From: JBBRFH01 sp038224615 | GTDB taxonomy: Bacteria > Planctomycetota > Phycisphaerae > Tepidisphaerales > Tepidisphaeraceae | Direction of reading: 5' to 3' | Length of the DNA: 12,539 bases | Assembly: GCA_038224615.1 (NCBI GenBank) | Contig: JBBRFH010000084.1 | Span: forward strand, 1 to 12,539 | Shown here: piece by piece, positions 1 to 6,652 of the stretch | How positions within the stretch are numbered: position 1 is the stretch's first letter | How the letters are laid out: each line of letters starts with the position of its first letter | The notes under the pieces: model-generated | Databases searched by the model: none | The model's input: only the letters and a program-made list of their open reading frames with translations | What the model was told of the DNA's origin: nothing | Program-made: the position numbers and the translations under genes

Positions 1-81
1 GAGGGCCTTCTCGACCTGCTTGGGCTGGCAGATGCCCAGTTCCACGAGGATTTCGCCCAACTTTTTCTGGTTCTTTGCCAT
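1..81 (-). CDS. GspE/PilB-type N-terminal domain protein, 5' end only
   Basis: The first 27 codons of a minus-strand gene run off the left edge. The translation opens MAKNQKKLGEILVELG and continues ICQPKQVEKAL. This 'LGEILVELG-(I)-xxxQLxxAL' pattern is typical of the MshEN/T2SS_E N-terminal domain of GspE, PilB and MshE, the ATPases that power type II secretion and type IV pilus assembly. The same domain also occurs in other planctomycete proteins, so the full product cannot be fixed from 27 residues. The ATG at 81 is preferred because homologues usually begin just before the KLGE motif. An in-frame ATG at 114 would add 11 residues (MDPTPRDLVQP). Neither start has a strong Shine-Dalgarno. The upstream neighbour on the same strand is comEC; a pilus ATPase near a DNA-uptake channel would make sense but is only suggestive. 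Confidence 0.65.
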   Translation of the reverse strand, partial: MAKNQKKLGEILVELGICQPKQVEKAL

Positions 82-419
82 AGGTTGCACCAAATCTCTG
101 GGCGTCGGGTCCATGGGTGAACAGACCGTTTCGCACTCTCCCGAGCCACTCCGCACGCGATCTTGGGGTTTTTACATACAGCCGAACAGGCGGGTCCGCG
201 GGGGCAGAAACACAGTCTGTCTCGTACGTACGTCGCGGCCGGTAGTGTACCCCGTGAACGCGCGTTGACTCAAGACCAAACGCGCAAGGAAAGCCCTGCA
301 AAGCATGTACGTCCGATACGCGGCCGGGGTTCTGCTGCCGCGGTTGAACAGGTTCTGAACGGCGTTGCTACGGGAACGGATGCGAGTTTTTTGCTTAAAA
401 ACAGGCGTTCATTGGCAAG
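82..419. other. Intergenic region between comEC and the GspE/PilB-like gene
   Basis: About 340 bases lie between the comEC stop and the next minus-strand start. Plus-strand reading frames here continue into the antisense of comEC and are not gene-like. Besides the candidate promoter and the 7-bp inverted repeat, I see an AT-rich GTTTTT/AAAAAC dyad near 387-404, too weak to call a terminator for comEC, and a CGTACGTACG palindrome near 225. No RNA gene is recognised. Confidence 0.5.
244..273 (-). promoter_or_regulatory. Candidate sigma70-like promoter for the GspE/PilB-like gene
   Basis: Read on the minus strand, TTGAGT (273-268) is followed after 18 bases by TACACT (249-244). This is a reasonable -35/-10 pair pointing at the gene starting at 81, with a leader of about 155 nt. 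The -35 lies in the loop of a 7-bp inverted repeat, GCGCGTT (260-266) and AACGCGC (279-285), which could be an operator or chance in GC-rich DNA. Promoter consensus in this lineage is not established here, so this is inference from sequence alone. Confidence 0.3.
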
Positions 420-2813
420 TCAGCGTGCCGAGGCCGCGATCATTGGTTCGACGAAGACCTCCGCGTCCGAAGTCACGCGTACCACGATTGCGCCGCTGGT
501 ATGCGTCCGAAAAAGCGTTCGCCCCGCCGCCGCACGGTCGAAATTCATCTGCTTTCCGGTCAGCGTGCGGTCGTTGGAGCAGATGATGGTCGCCGGATCG
601 ACCGCGCGAATGAAGGCGTCCGTCTGAGATTCGCTGCTCCCATGGTGCGGCGCTACCAGCACGTCGGCCTTGAGCCGCTCGGGATTGCGCAACAGCGCCG
701 ACATCGCGCCGTCGGCGATATCACCCGTAAACAGCACGCGACGCCCGGCGTGGGTCAGGCGGATCACCAGCGACTGGTCATTGGTCTCCCCATCCTCCGT
801 TCCAACTGCTGGCGGCCAAAGGACTTCCATCGTCGTATCGGCACCCAGCGGGGTCACCTCGCCAGGCGCTACGTGGCGCGGCTTACGCTCCGAGCGGGCG
901 AGGTTCGCGAGCAGCTCCTGGCCGGTGGCGCTGGTGGCGAGCGAGTCCTCGAACGGGTGCGCGGTCAGAACCTCGCGCACGTCGTACGCGCTGACCAGCT
1001 CGGCGACGCCGCTGTAGTGATCGGTATTGGCGTGGCTGATCGCGATCGAGTCAATCGAGGTAATCCCGCGCGCCCGCAGGAACGGGCCGATGCACTTGCG
1101 CACCGGGTCGGCCATGCTGAGCGTGCCGGCGTCGATCAGCACCGTCCGCTTGGACGGCGGCTCAATCACGGCACACTGCCCGGCGCCGATCGACAGCAGC
1201 GTGACCCGCAGTTCGCTCCCGCTGGTGTGCTGCGCGATCGCCGACCGGTATGGGAGGACGAGCATCGCAAACAGCGAGGCCAGCCACCCGACGCGCACCA
1301 GCAGCGCGAATCCCGGCCGCTTGATCCGCCGGACCGCAATGACGAGCAACACGAAATACCCCAGCAGCACCCACCATGGCGGCGCCGGCAGCGGGACGTC
1401 GCCCCAGGGAAGCTGCGCCAGCCATCCGACGCCTTTGCGCATCCCGTAGACCGGCCCCTGCGCGCCCCATGCCCACCACGTCGCCAGGCTGGGAAAAACC
1501 GCCGACAGCGTGATCTTCAGTAGCCCGCCGATCAGTGCCGCGAACACGATCGGGCCTAGCGCGATGCTGGAGAAGATCGCCCACGGATTCATCTGCGTGA
1601 ACTGCGCCGCGATGATCGGCATCGACACCAGCCACGCCGCCAGTCCAGCGGCGATCAGCAGTAAAATCTGCCCGTCGACCTTGGCTGCCAGGCGCACCAT
1701 CAGGTGGTCGCGCGGCGAGATCAGCTTGTCGATCGGGTCGCGCCGATCGAACCACTGCACCAGCAGTTCGGTCAGCAGAATCAGCCCGAGTACGGTGCAG
1801 AACGAGAGCTGGAAGCCGGCGTTGAACAGGTCGAGCGGCTGGTACAGCAGCATCGCCAGCGCGACGATCGCCAGCAGGTGTACCAAATCGACCGACCGGC
1901 GCATCACGATTGCCGCCCCCAGCGTCATCCAAAGCAGTACCGACCGCACCACCGGCGGCGAAGGGAGTGCTGCCCAGGCGTAGGCTGCGACAAAAAGCAT
2001 CGCGATTCCCCACGCCAATCGCGGGCGCAGACGCAGGAGTCGCAGGATGAGGAACACAAACCCGCCCATCACCGCGATGTGCATCCCGCTGATCGCCAGG
2101 TGATGGCTCGTGCCGGTGGCGCGGAATTTTTCCTGAACATCGCGCAGTTCCGGATCGCTGTCTCCCAGCACCAACGCCCGCAGTAGCGCGTGATCCAGCG
2201 ACTGCCGGTCGGTGAATCCGTCCGCCAGCTTGGCGCGCGTCCAGGCGATCCATTGCGCGTGCAGCGATGGCCCGTTGCGCTCGATGATCGTGATGTTTCT
2301 GGCGTGCGGCACATGGACGCTGCCGATGACCCGCTGGTCGCGGTAGTAGCGGGCCCAGTCGAACTGCCCCGGGTTCATCGCCGGCGCCGGACGATCGAGC
2401 ATGGCGATCACCCGCACCACCTGCCCCGCCGCCAACTCCGGGTGCGGCTCGACGATCTGCACCAGCACCCGCCCGGATGATTTGGTCCACCCGCCGCCAA
2501 CACCTGATACCTGGCGTGTTCGCACCGCCCGCACCTCGGCAAAACAGGTCTGCTTCGGGGGCAATGCCCGCGTCTGCCCGAAGTTCATCGAAACGATTCG
2601 CGGCTGCTCGTCGATCGCCAGTTCCAGTTGTGCCAAGCGCCGTTCATCGCCGGTGTACTGCGCGATGTCGTCGACCGGAAAATGGAAGGCGGATAGTTGC
2701 GCGATCGCGATCCCGACCAAGGTGCTTGCAAGTATCAGCGCCAGCGCGCGCCGGCTGGGCGCGACCGAACGACACCGTTCACCGCGAGTGCCAGCCCGGC
2801 GAACACGATCCAA
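420..2813 (-). CDS. comEC: ComEC/Rec2 DNA-uptake channel, main reading frame (N-terminus in another frame)
   Basis: This frame encodes most of ComEC, the inner-membrane channel that brings single-stranded DNA into the cell in natural transformation. From the N-terminus it shows a membrane helix (ALALILASTLVGIAIA), a soluble OB-like DUF4131 region ending in the family signature NPGQFDWARYYRDQ, and the polytopic Competence domain with GTSHHLAISGMHI and the PPVVRS motif. A C-terminal metallo-beta-lactamase domain follows, with SHANTDH, FTGDI and PHHGS motifs that would bind metal in the proposed nuclease. The open frame begins at a TTG at 2813, but its first 20 or so codons have atypical third positions and read MDRVRRAGTRGERCRS, which is not ComEC-like. 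The true start is probably the ATG at 2938 in the other frame, joined by a shift near 2744-2790. A joined protein would be about 840 aa, normal for the family. The gene is divergent from mscS. Confidence 0.9.
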   Translation of the reverse strand: MDRVRRAGTRGERCRSVAPSRRALALILASTLVGIAIAQLSAFHFPVDDIAQYTGDERRLAQLELAIDEQPRIVSMNFGQTRALPPKQTCFAEVRAVRTRQVSGVGGGWTKSSGRVLVQIVEPHPELAAGQVVRVIAMLDRPAPAMNPGQFDWARYYRDQRVIGSVHVPHARNITIIERNGPSLHAQWIAWTRAKLADGFTDRQSLDHALLRALVLGDSDPELRDVQEKFRATGTSHHLAISGMHIAVMGGFVFLILRLLRLRPRLAWGIAMLFVAAYAWAALPSPPVVRSVLLWMTLGAAIVMRRSVDLVHLLAIVALAMLLYQPLDLFNAGFQLSFCTVLGLILLTELLVQWFDRRDPIDKLISPRDHLMVRLAAKVDGQILLLIAAGLAAWLVSMPIIAAQFTQMNPWAIFSSIALGPIVFAALIGGLLKITLSAVFPSLATWWAWGAQGPVYGMRKGVGWLAQLPWGDVPLPAPPWWVLLGYFVLLVIAVRRIKRPGFALLVRVGWLASLFAMLVLPYRSAIAQHTSGSELRVTLLSIGAGQCAVIEPPSKRTVLIDAGTLSMADPVRKCIGPFLRARGITSIDSIAISHANTDHYSGVAELVSAYDVREVLTAHPFEDSLATSATGQELLANLARSERKPRHVAPGEVTPLGADTTMEVLWPPAVGTEDGETNDQSLVIRLTHAGRRVLFTGDIADGAMSALLRNPERLKADVLVAPHHGSSESQTDAFIRAVDPATIICSNDRTLTGKQMNFDRAAAGRTLFRTHTSGAIVVRVTSDAEVFVEPMIAASAR

Positions 2814-2938
2814 AGCGGGACCATGTGCGGCAACCGCGCATGAAACGCCACACCGACGATCAACGCGATCGCGATCGCCAGCAGCGGCCGCCGCGCGACG
2901 TGACCGACCGGATCATTCAGCCCCTGTTCGTCAGACAT
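2735..2938 (-). pseudogene. comEC: N-terminal fragment of comEC, out of frame with the remainder
   Basis: This 67-codon frame starts at ATG 2938 (MSDEQGLNDPVGHVARRP) and encodes two hydrophobic segments, LLAIAIALIVGVAF and VPLWIVFAGLALAV, before stopping at 2735. The 'RRPLL-hydrophobic' opening is the usual start of ComEC. The body of ComEC, in the main frame ending at 420, lacks these segments. Codons here have G/C-rich third positions as in neighbouring genes, unlike the overlapping start of the main frame. Removing one GC unit from the run GCGCGCGC (2744-2751), or adding one base nearby, would join the two frames as ...RPAGALALILAS... Upstream, TTGTCG-N18-TAGTCT on the minus strand could be a promoter ending 9 bases before the ATG. 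Whether this is a real mutation, an assembly error or slippage cannot be told from one sequence. Confidence 0.75.
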
Positions 2939-3125
2939 GCGAACCAAAGACTACTTTCCGGGGCTTGTGATCGACAAATCCGCGCTGCGCCTGCGCCAGC
3001 GTTGACGCGCCCTTCGGGCCGCCGCGAAACGGGTGTGTCGCTCCGATTCTTAACCCGGGGTCGATGTCGTGCCGATGCAGTGAACAGACGTTGCGCGTCC
3101 GCGGGCGCGCAGCGGGAGATTTCCT
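2939..3125. other. Divergent intergenic region between comEC and mscS
   Basis: These 187 bases must hold the promoters for both genes. A good -35-like TTGACG sits at 3002-3007 on the plus strand, but no matching -10 appears 16-18 bases later. A GC-rich hairpin at 3093-3110 (stem GCGCGTC with GGCGCGC, one G:T pair, 4-nt loop) lies just before the mscS ribosome-binding site and could affect its translation. No short gene is seen. Confidence 0.4.
3114..3118 (+). promoter_or_regulatory. Ribosome-binding site of mscS
   Basis: GGGAG lies 7 bases before the ATG at 3126. It is one of the two clear Shine-Dalgarno sites in the window and supports the chosen mscS start. Confidence 0.7.
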
Positions 3126-4184
3126 ATGCGCTTTGCCTGCCGGATTGCTTTGTTCATGACCTGCCTGCTCGCGACGGCTTCGTTGGGGCAGATGGTCCCC
3201 ACGGATGCCGTCGGCCGGCAATCGACCACGATGCCGGCGACCGTTCCCGCCTCCCAGCCGTCGACGCAACCGATCGGCTTCTGGCAACTGGTCACCAGCG
3301 GCCAAGGCGAGTTCGACATCCGCGAAGCGCTAAGGCCGCAGTATTGGACGGCGTTCATCCAGGACGCCATAACCTGGACGATCGGGTTCATTCCCCGCGT
3401 GATCTCGGCGATCTTCCTGTTCCTCGTCTTCTACTTCATCTACCGCACGGTGAAGAAAGTCATCCTCGGCGGAATGAAAGCCGCCGGCGTCGATGAGAGC
3501 ATCCGCGACATGCTCTCGATGCTGCTCAAGTGGGGCATCCTCGGCTTCGGGCTGATTATCGCCGGCAATCAGATCGGCATCCAGATCGCCGCGCTGCTCA
3601 CCGGCGTCTCGATCATCGGCCTGGCAGTGGGCTGGGCGGCGCAGGAGACGCTCGCCAACTTCATCGCCGGCATCATGATCTTCTGGGACAAGCCCTTCAA
3701 AGTCGGCGATTGGGTCCAGGCGTATGGGCAGTTCGGGCAGATCAAGAGGGTCACCTTCCGCTCCACCCGCATGGTCAACATGGACGGCGACGTCGTCGTC
3801 ATGCCCAACGTGAAAATGCTTCAGGAAACCGTCATCAACAAGAGCATCAACGACATCACCCGCGCCACGGTGTCGATCGGCATCGCCTACAAGGAATCGA
3901 TCGAACACGCCCGCGGCGTATTGTTGCAGTTGGTCAATCAGGACGCGCGCATCCAGAAGGCGCCCGAGCCGGAGGTGGTCGTAAAGGCCCTGGGCGACAG
4001 CAGCGTCGATCTGGTGCTGCATTTTTGGATCAAGGAAGAGCGCTACGAGGACGCGATGCAATACGAGTACACCGAGCGCGCCAAGATCGCGCTGGATCAG
4101 GCCGGCATCGAGATCCCCTTCCCGCACATGCAAATGCTGCTGCAAAACCCGCCGGAGCTGCCCCCGCCGCCAAGCAACAAGTAG
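3126..4184 (+). CDS. mscS: MscS-family small-conductance mechanosensitive channel
   Basis: This 352-aa protein should open under membrane tension to release solutes during osmotic downshock. A signal-peptide-like start (MRFACRIALFMTCLLATASLG) precedes a Thr/Pro/Gln/Ser-rich periplasmic stretch to about residue 50. Membrane segments follow at about 82-107 and 130-147. The pore helix lies at 152-187 and carries the MscS signature AALLTGVSIIGLAVGWAAQ, then NFIAGIMIFWDKPFKVGDWV. The beta domain (about 190-250, with MPNVKMLQETVINKS) and an alpha/beta C-terminal domain ending FPHMQMLLQNPPELPPPP complete the standard MscS fold. The length is close to E. coli MscS plus an added signal peptide and leader. 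The start is supported by GGGAG 7 bases upstream. It is divergent from comEC and followed by the inverted repeat pair and lgt, apparently as a single-gene unit. Function at family level is secure; the exact subtype is not. Confidence 0.92.
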   Translation: MRFACRIALFMTCLLATASLGQMVPTDAVGRQSTTMPATVPASQPSTQPIGFWQLVTSGQGEFDIREALRPQYWTAFIQDAITWTIGFIPRVISAIFLFLVFYFIYRTVKKVILGGMKAAGVDESIRDMLSMLLKWGILGFGLIIAGNQIGIQIAALLTGVSIIGLAVGWAAQETLANFIAGIMIFWDKPFKVGDWVQAYGQFGQIKRVTFRSTRMVNMDGDVVVMPNVKMLQETVINKSINDITRATVSIGIAYKESIEHARGVLLQLVNQDARIQKAPEPEVVVKALGDSSVDLVLHFWIKEERYEDAMQYEYTERAKIALDQAGIEIPFPHMQMLLQNPPELPPPPSNK

Positions 4185-4208
4185 ACCTCTGGAAATTCGC
4201 AAAATCCT

Positions 4209-4375
4209 GTCATCCTGAGGAACCCCGAAGGATCCATCGGCAGCGTGGAGGCCCTCTCCTCCGCGCACGCGGATTGAACGCCTCATCCATACAGGTCCCC
4301 ACTTTCGTATGCCCCTTCTGACAACGTGAGGGCTTCAGCGGCGGCGAGCCGATTCTTCGCGGCGCTCAGAATGAC
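4209..4375. repeat. Inverted pair of short REP-like repeats between mscS and lgt
   Basis: The left copy (4209-4235) reads GTCATCCTGAGG...CGAAGGATCC. The right copy (4350-4375) is its reverse complement, GTCATTCTGAG...CGAAGAATCG when read on the minus strand. The copies share GTCAT-Y-CTGAG, a variable 6-7-base centre, GAAG-R-ATC, and differ at the two Y/R positions. The inverted arrangement with about 115 bases between resembles a REPIN or MITE-like doublet. Short repeats of this CTGAG...CGAAG type are common between genes in several bacterial groups (from memory). The pair may act as an RNA structure ending mscS transcripts. The right copy ends 37 bases before the lgt start. Confidence 0.65.
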
Positions 4376-4412
4376 AAAGTGGCGATGGCCCGCTACGCTT
4401 TCCCTTCCTAAA

Positions 4413-5345
4413 ATGTTCCCAGAACTGTTCAACATTCCATTCGTCCACTACCCGGTCCACAGCTACGGATTGATGCTCGTCATCGGTCTCCTGCTGGCAA
4501 TGGAACTGGCGAAGTTTCTGGCACGCCGCAGCGGGATTAACCCCGACTTCTTCGCCACCGCCGGCATCCTCGGTTTGGTTAGCGGGCTTGTGGGGGCACG
4601 CATCGCCTACGTCATCCAGTTCCACCATGAATTCACCGGCGGAACGTTCTCGCAAAACTTCCTCAGCGCCATCAATATCGCCAGCGGCGGGCTTGTCTAT
4701 TACGGCGGGTTCATCTTCGCGTTCGTGACGCTCGTCGCCTATGGATTGTGGCGGAAGGTTCCGCTGCTGCGTGGGATGGACGTCATCGCCCCCTGCCTGA
4801 TGATCGGCTTGGCGCTCGGCCGCGTGGGGTGCTTTTTGAATGGCTGTTGCTGGGGCGAACAATGCAACCTGCCCGCGCCGATCAGCGTGACGTTTCCCTA
4901 CGGCAGCCCTCCGTATGTCGAGGATTATCAGGCCGGTCGAATCGCGCCTGATTTCCGGCTCGTCGAACGCGATCCCGTGACCGGCCGCGAACACCTGCTT
5001 TCGCGCACCCAGGCCGAGAAAGCCGGACTCACCGACGTCGTCGCCGCCGAGCGGTCACGTCCGGTCATCAACACACAACTCATCAGCACCGTCACCGCAT
5101 CGCTCATCGCGCTGGTGACGTATTTCTTCTTCACGCTTGGCGCAGCGCCGGGGCGTGGGATGGCGATCATGATGGTGCTGGAAGGTCTGACGCGCACACT
5201 GATCGAAGGCATGCGCGTCGAGCCAACCGAAGTCGGGACACTCACCCTCAGCATGGTGATCGGCCTTTGCGTCGCCGCCGCCGGCGTGGTGCTGTGGTTT
5301 GTCGCAGGGGGGATGTCACACAGCAGGCAAGTGGAACCGACATGA
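4413..5345 (+). CDS. lgt: Prolipoprotein diacylglyceryl transferase (Lgt)
   Basis: Lgt moves diacylglycerol from phosphatidylglycerol to the lipobox cysteine of prolipoproteins, the first step of lipoprotein maturation in the inner membrane. The 310-aa protein has the family's polytopic layout: HSYGLML (Tyr18, like Tyr26 of E. coli), GGLVYYGGFI, the signature region GRVGCFLNGCCWGE (136-149), and a final Arg261/Glu265 pair in RTLIE. The usual GRxGNFxNxE core here carries Cys in place of the Asn and of the Glu, and Tyr replaces the usual His in the HGG motif. A roughly 50-residue insert at 166-215 precedes NTQL, which stands for the usual HPSQLYE. The frame is open back to 4326, but those 29 codons are translated repeat DNA (RFFAALRMT), so ATG 4413 is chosen. 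There is no Shine-Dalgarno. The gene converges on the lipoprotein operon. Confidence 0.9.
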   Translation: MFPELFNIPFVHYPVHSYGLMLVIGLLLAMELAKFLARRSGINPDFFATAGILGLVSGLVGARIAYVIQFHHEFTGGTFSQNFLSAINIASGGLVYYGGFIFAFVTLVAYGLWRKVPLLRGMDVIAPCLMIGLALGRVGCFLNGCCWGEQCNLPAPISVTFPYGSPPYVEDYQAGRIAPDFRLVERDPVTGREHLLSRTQAEKAGLTDVVAAERSRPVINTQLISTVTASLIALVTYFFFTLGAAPGRGMAIMMVLEGLTRTLIEGMRVEPTEVGTLTLSMVIGLCVAAAGVVLWFVAGGMSHSRQVEPT

Positions 5346-5449
5346 AGCCCGCAATGGGCTTTCGGCTGATGGACGACAAAGCCGTCGCCACCCTCCTCGA
5401 CGCCATCGACCACAGCAGCGAAGCCGGGCGCGAAATCCGTCTGGATTGA
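5342..5449 (+). CDS. Possible 35-aa small protein overlapping the lgt stop
   Basis: An ATG at 5342 overlaps the lgt stop codon as ATGA, the classic layout for translational coupling. The ORF reads MKPAMGFRLMDDKAVATL...IRLD and stops at 5449. I recognise no family. It is soluble, mixed in charge, with a stretch (DDKAVATLLDAIDHSSE) that could form an amphipathic helix. It may be a real small protein, the remnant of a longer gene cut by the downstream repeat, or chance. Length alone gives little support. Confidence 0.3.
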   Translation: MKPAMGFRLMDDKAVATLLDAIDHSSEAGREIRLD

Positions 5450-5638
5450 TCGCTACGGGGCAGAGAGACGAAATCACAAAAGCCACAAAAAAAGCCATGA
5501 AGAATTGAATTTCTTCGTGTTGAACTTCGTGGCTTTCGTGCCTTGGTGTCTCTGCCTCTCCTCAGCGCCTCAGCAACAGATCGCGCCCTCTCACCAGCAC
5601 CTCCACAAACCCCGAATCGGCGCGAATCGTGACCCGTC
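5450..5638. other. Convergent intergenic region
   Basis: Apart from the long hairpin, the 82 bases from 5557 to the end of the HEAT gene hold no recognisable gene or motif. No promoter is expected here since both flanking genes end in it. Confidence 0.5.
5459..5556. repeat. Long imperfect hairpin repeat between convergent genes
   Basis: The left arm (about 5459-5505) contains GGCAGAGAGACGAAATCAC, AAAGCCAC and ATGAAGAA. The right arm (about 5507-5556) is its imperfect reverse complement: TTCTTCGTGTTG, GTGGCTTT, CGTGCCTTGGTGTCTCTGCC. The arms span about 47 bases each with a loop of only a few bases. It sits exactly between the ends of lgt (plus) and the HEAT lipoprotein gene (minus), so its RNA could fold on either strand as a bidirectional terminator, which is inference. 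The 'CACCAAGGCACGAA'-type wording recurs between genes in planctomycete and verrucomicrobial genomes, from memory. Confidence 0.6.
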
Positions 5639-6652
5639 TCAATGCTTCAATTGCAGGATTGCGGTCGCGGCGGCGAGGCGGACGGACGGGTCGCTGTCCC
5701 TGAGCAGTTTCGCCAATTCCGGCTGGGCGTCGCTACGGCCGATCTCGCCCAATGCCAAAGCGGCCATGCTGCGCTGGCGCGGGTCTTTGGCGTCGACCTT
5801 GCGCAGCGCGACGGTCATGCCTTCGTCGCTGCCGATCATTCCCAGGGCGCGGGCGGCGGCGAGCGAGACTTCGTCGTAATCGCTCGTCAGCTTGCCGGCC
5901 AGGATCTTAAACACCCTGTTATCGCGCGGGCCAGCGAGCGCCAGGAGGGAAACGATCTGGTCATACGGGTCCATCGCAACGGTGCCGACGACAAGCTTGT
6001 CACGCGCCTTCTCGTCGCCGAGACGATAGAGCGATTCCACCACCTGCAGCCGCGTCGACGCGTCAAGATCAGCCATCATTGGACGCAGTATTTTTGTCGC
6101 GCTCGGTTCGCCAAGCAGACCCAGCACCAGCGCAGTATTCGCACGCACGCGCGGCGAGGCGTCGGCGGCAAAAACCTCCAGATCGTGCGAGAAACGCATG
6201 TCGCCGATGCGGTGCAGTGCATATCGCACACCCACGCAAACCAGCTTGTTCTGGTCATTGAGCATGGCCAGCAGTTTGGGATACGCCTCACGCACGCGCA
6301 GCATTCCGATTGTCATCGTCGATGCAAATCGAACCACGGCTTGTTCGTCATCCAACCCCTTCAAATACCGCTCGATGCCGGCGGCGCCGATGCCATTCTG
6401 CGTGGCTTCGACTGCGTTGGCGCGGATGAAAGGTTCGTTCGATGCGAACGCCATGCCCAGTTCCTGCTCGGCCGCAGTGTGCAGTGCGGGATCGATCGGC
6501 ATGTTCCGCTTCGCCGGCGGCGGGGGCGGCATCTTCGGTGGGTTGGGCAGCGGCCCGCCGGTGCCTTTGTTAGCCGACTGACAACCTGTGGCAATCAGCG
6601 CACAGACCAGCGAGACGTTCAGAGCGATAACGGCGAGCGTGCGGTGTTTCAT
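5639..6652 (-). CDS. HEAT-repeat lipoprotein
   Basis: This 337-aa protein begins MKHRTLAVIALNVSLVCALIATGC, a charged start, a hydrophobic core and a lipobox-like ATGC with the lipidated cysteine at residue 24. A Pro/Lys-rich linker (about 30-50, PNPPKMPPPPPAKRN) leads to an all-helical region from about 55 to the end made of repeated 30-odd-residue units: VRFASTMTIGMLR, VRANTALVLGLLGE, VSLAAARALGMIGS, RQRSMAALALGEIGR and VRLAAATAILQL. This is the HEAT / PBS-lyase HEAT-like pattern of protein-binding scaffolds. No catalytic site is visible. The ATG overlaps the stop of the upstream DUF4105 gene (ATGA at 6649-6652), so the two are probably translated together and may act together. As a predicted lipoprotein it is a likely substrate of Lgt, encoded just beyond the convergent hairpin. 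Its binding partner cannot be named. Confidence 0.85.
   Translation of the reverse strand: MKHRTLAVIALNVSLVCALIATGCQSANKGTGGPLPNPPKMPPPPPAKRNMPIDPALHTAAEQELGMAFASNEPFIRANAVEATQNGIGAAGIERYLKGLDDEQAVVRFASTMTIGMLRVREAYPKLLAMLNDQNKLVCVGVRYALHRIGDMRFSHDLEVFAADASPRVRANTALVLGLLGEPSATKILRPMMADLDASTRLQVVESLYRLGDEKARDKLVVGTVAMDPYDQIVSLLALAGPRDNRVFKILAGKLTSDYDEVSLAAARALGMIGSDEGMTVALRKVDAKDPRQRSMAALALGEIGRSDAQPELAKLLRDSDPSVRLAAATAILQLKH

Noticed and set aside
387..404. GTTTTT/AAAAAC dyad as a comEC terminator.
   Set aside because: A 6-bp A/T stem without a GC core; too weak to call.
20..627. Plus-strand ORFs at the left edge.
   Set aside because: They cross the GspE/PilB-like start, the gap and antisense comEC without any domain or ribosome-binding site.
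1162..2490. A 442-codon minus-strand ORF in another frame within comEC, and several plus-strand ORFs over the same region.
   Set aside because: They are Arg/Ala/Gly-rich shadows of comEC with no recognisable motif.
3002..3007. TTGACG as the mscS -35.
   Set aside because: No -10-like hexamer at 16-18 bases downstream, so no promoter is claimed.
3330..4286. A 318-codon minus-strand ORF antisense to mscS.
   Set aside because: Asp/His/Val-rich shadow composition; mscS is secure on the plus strand.
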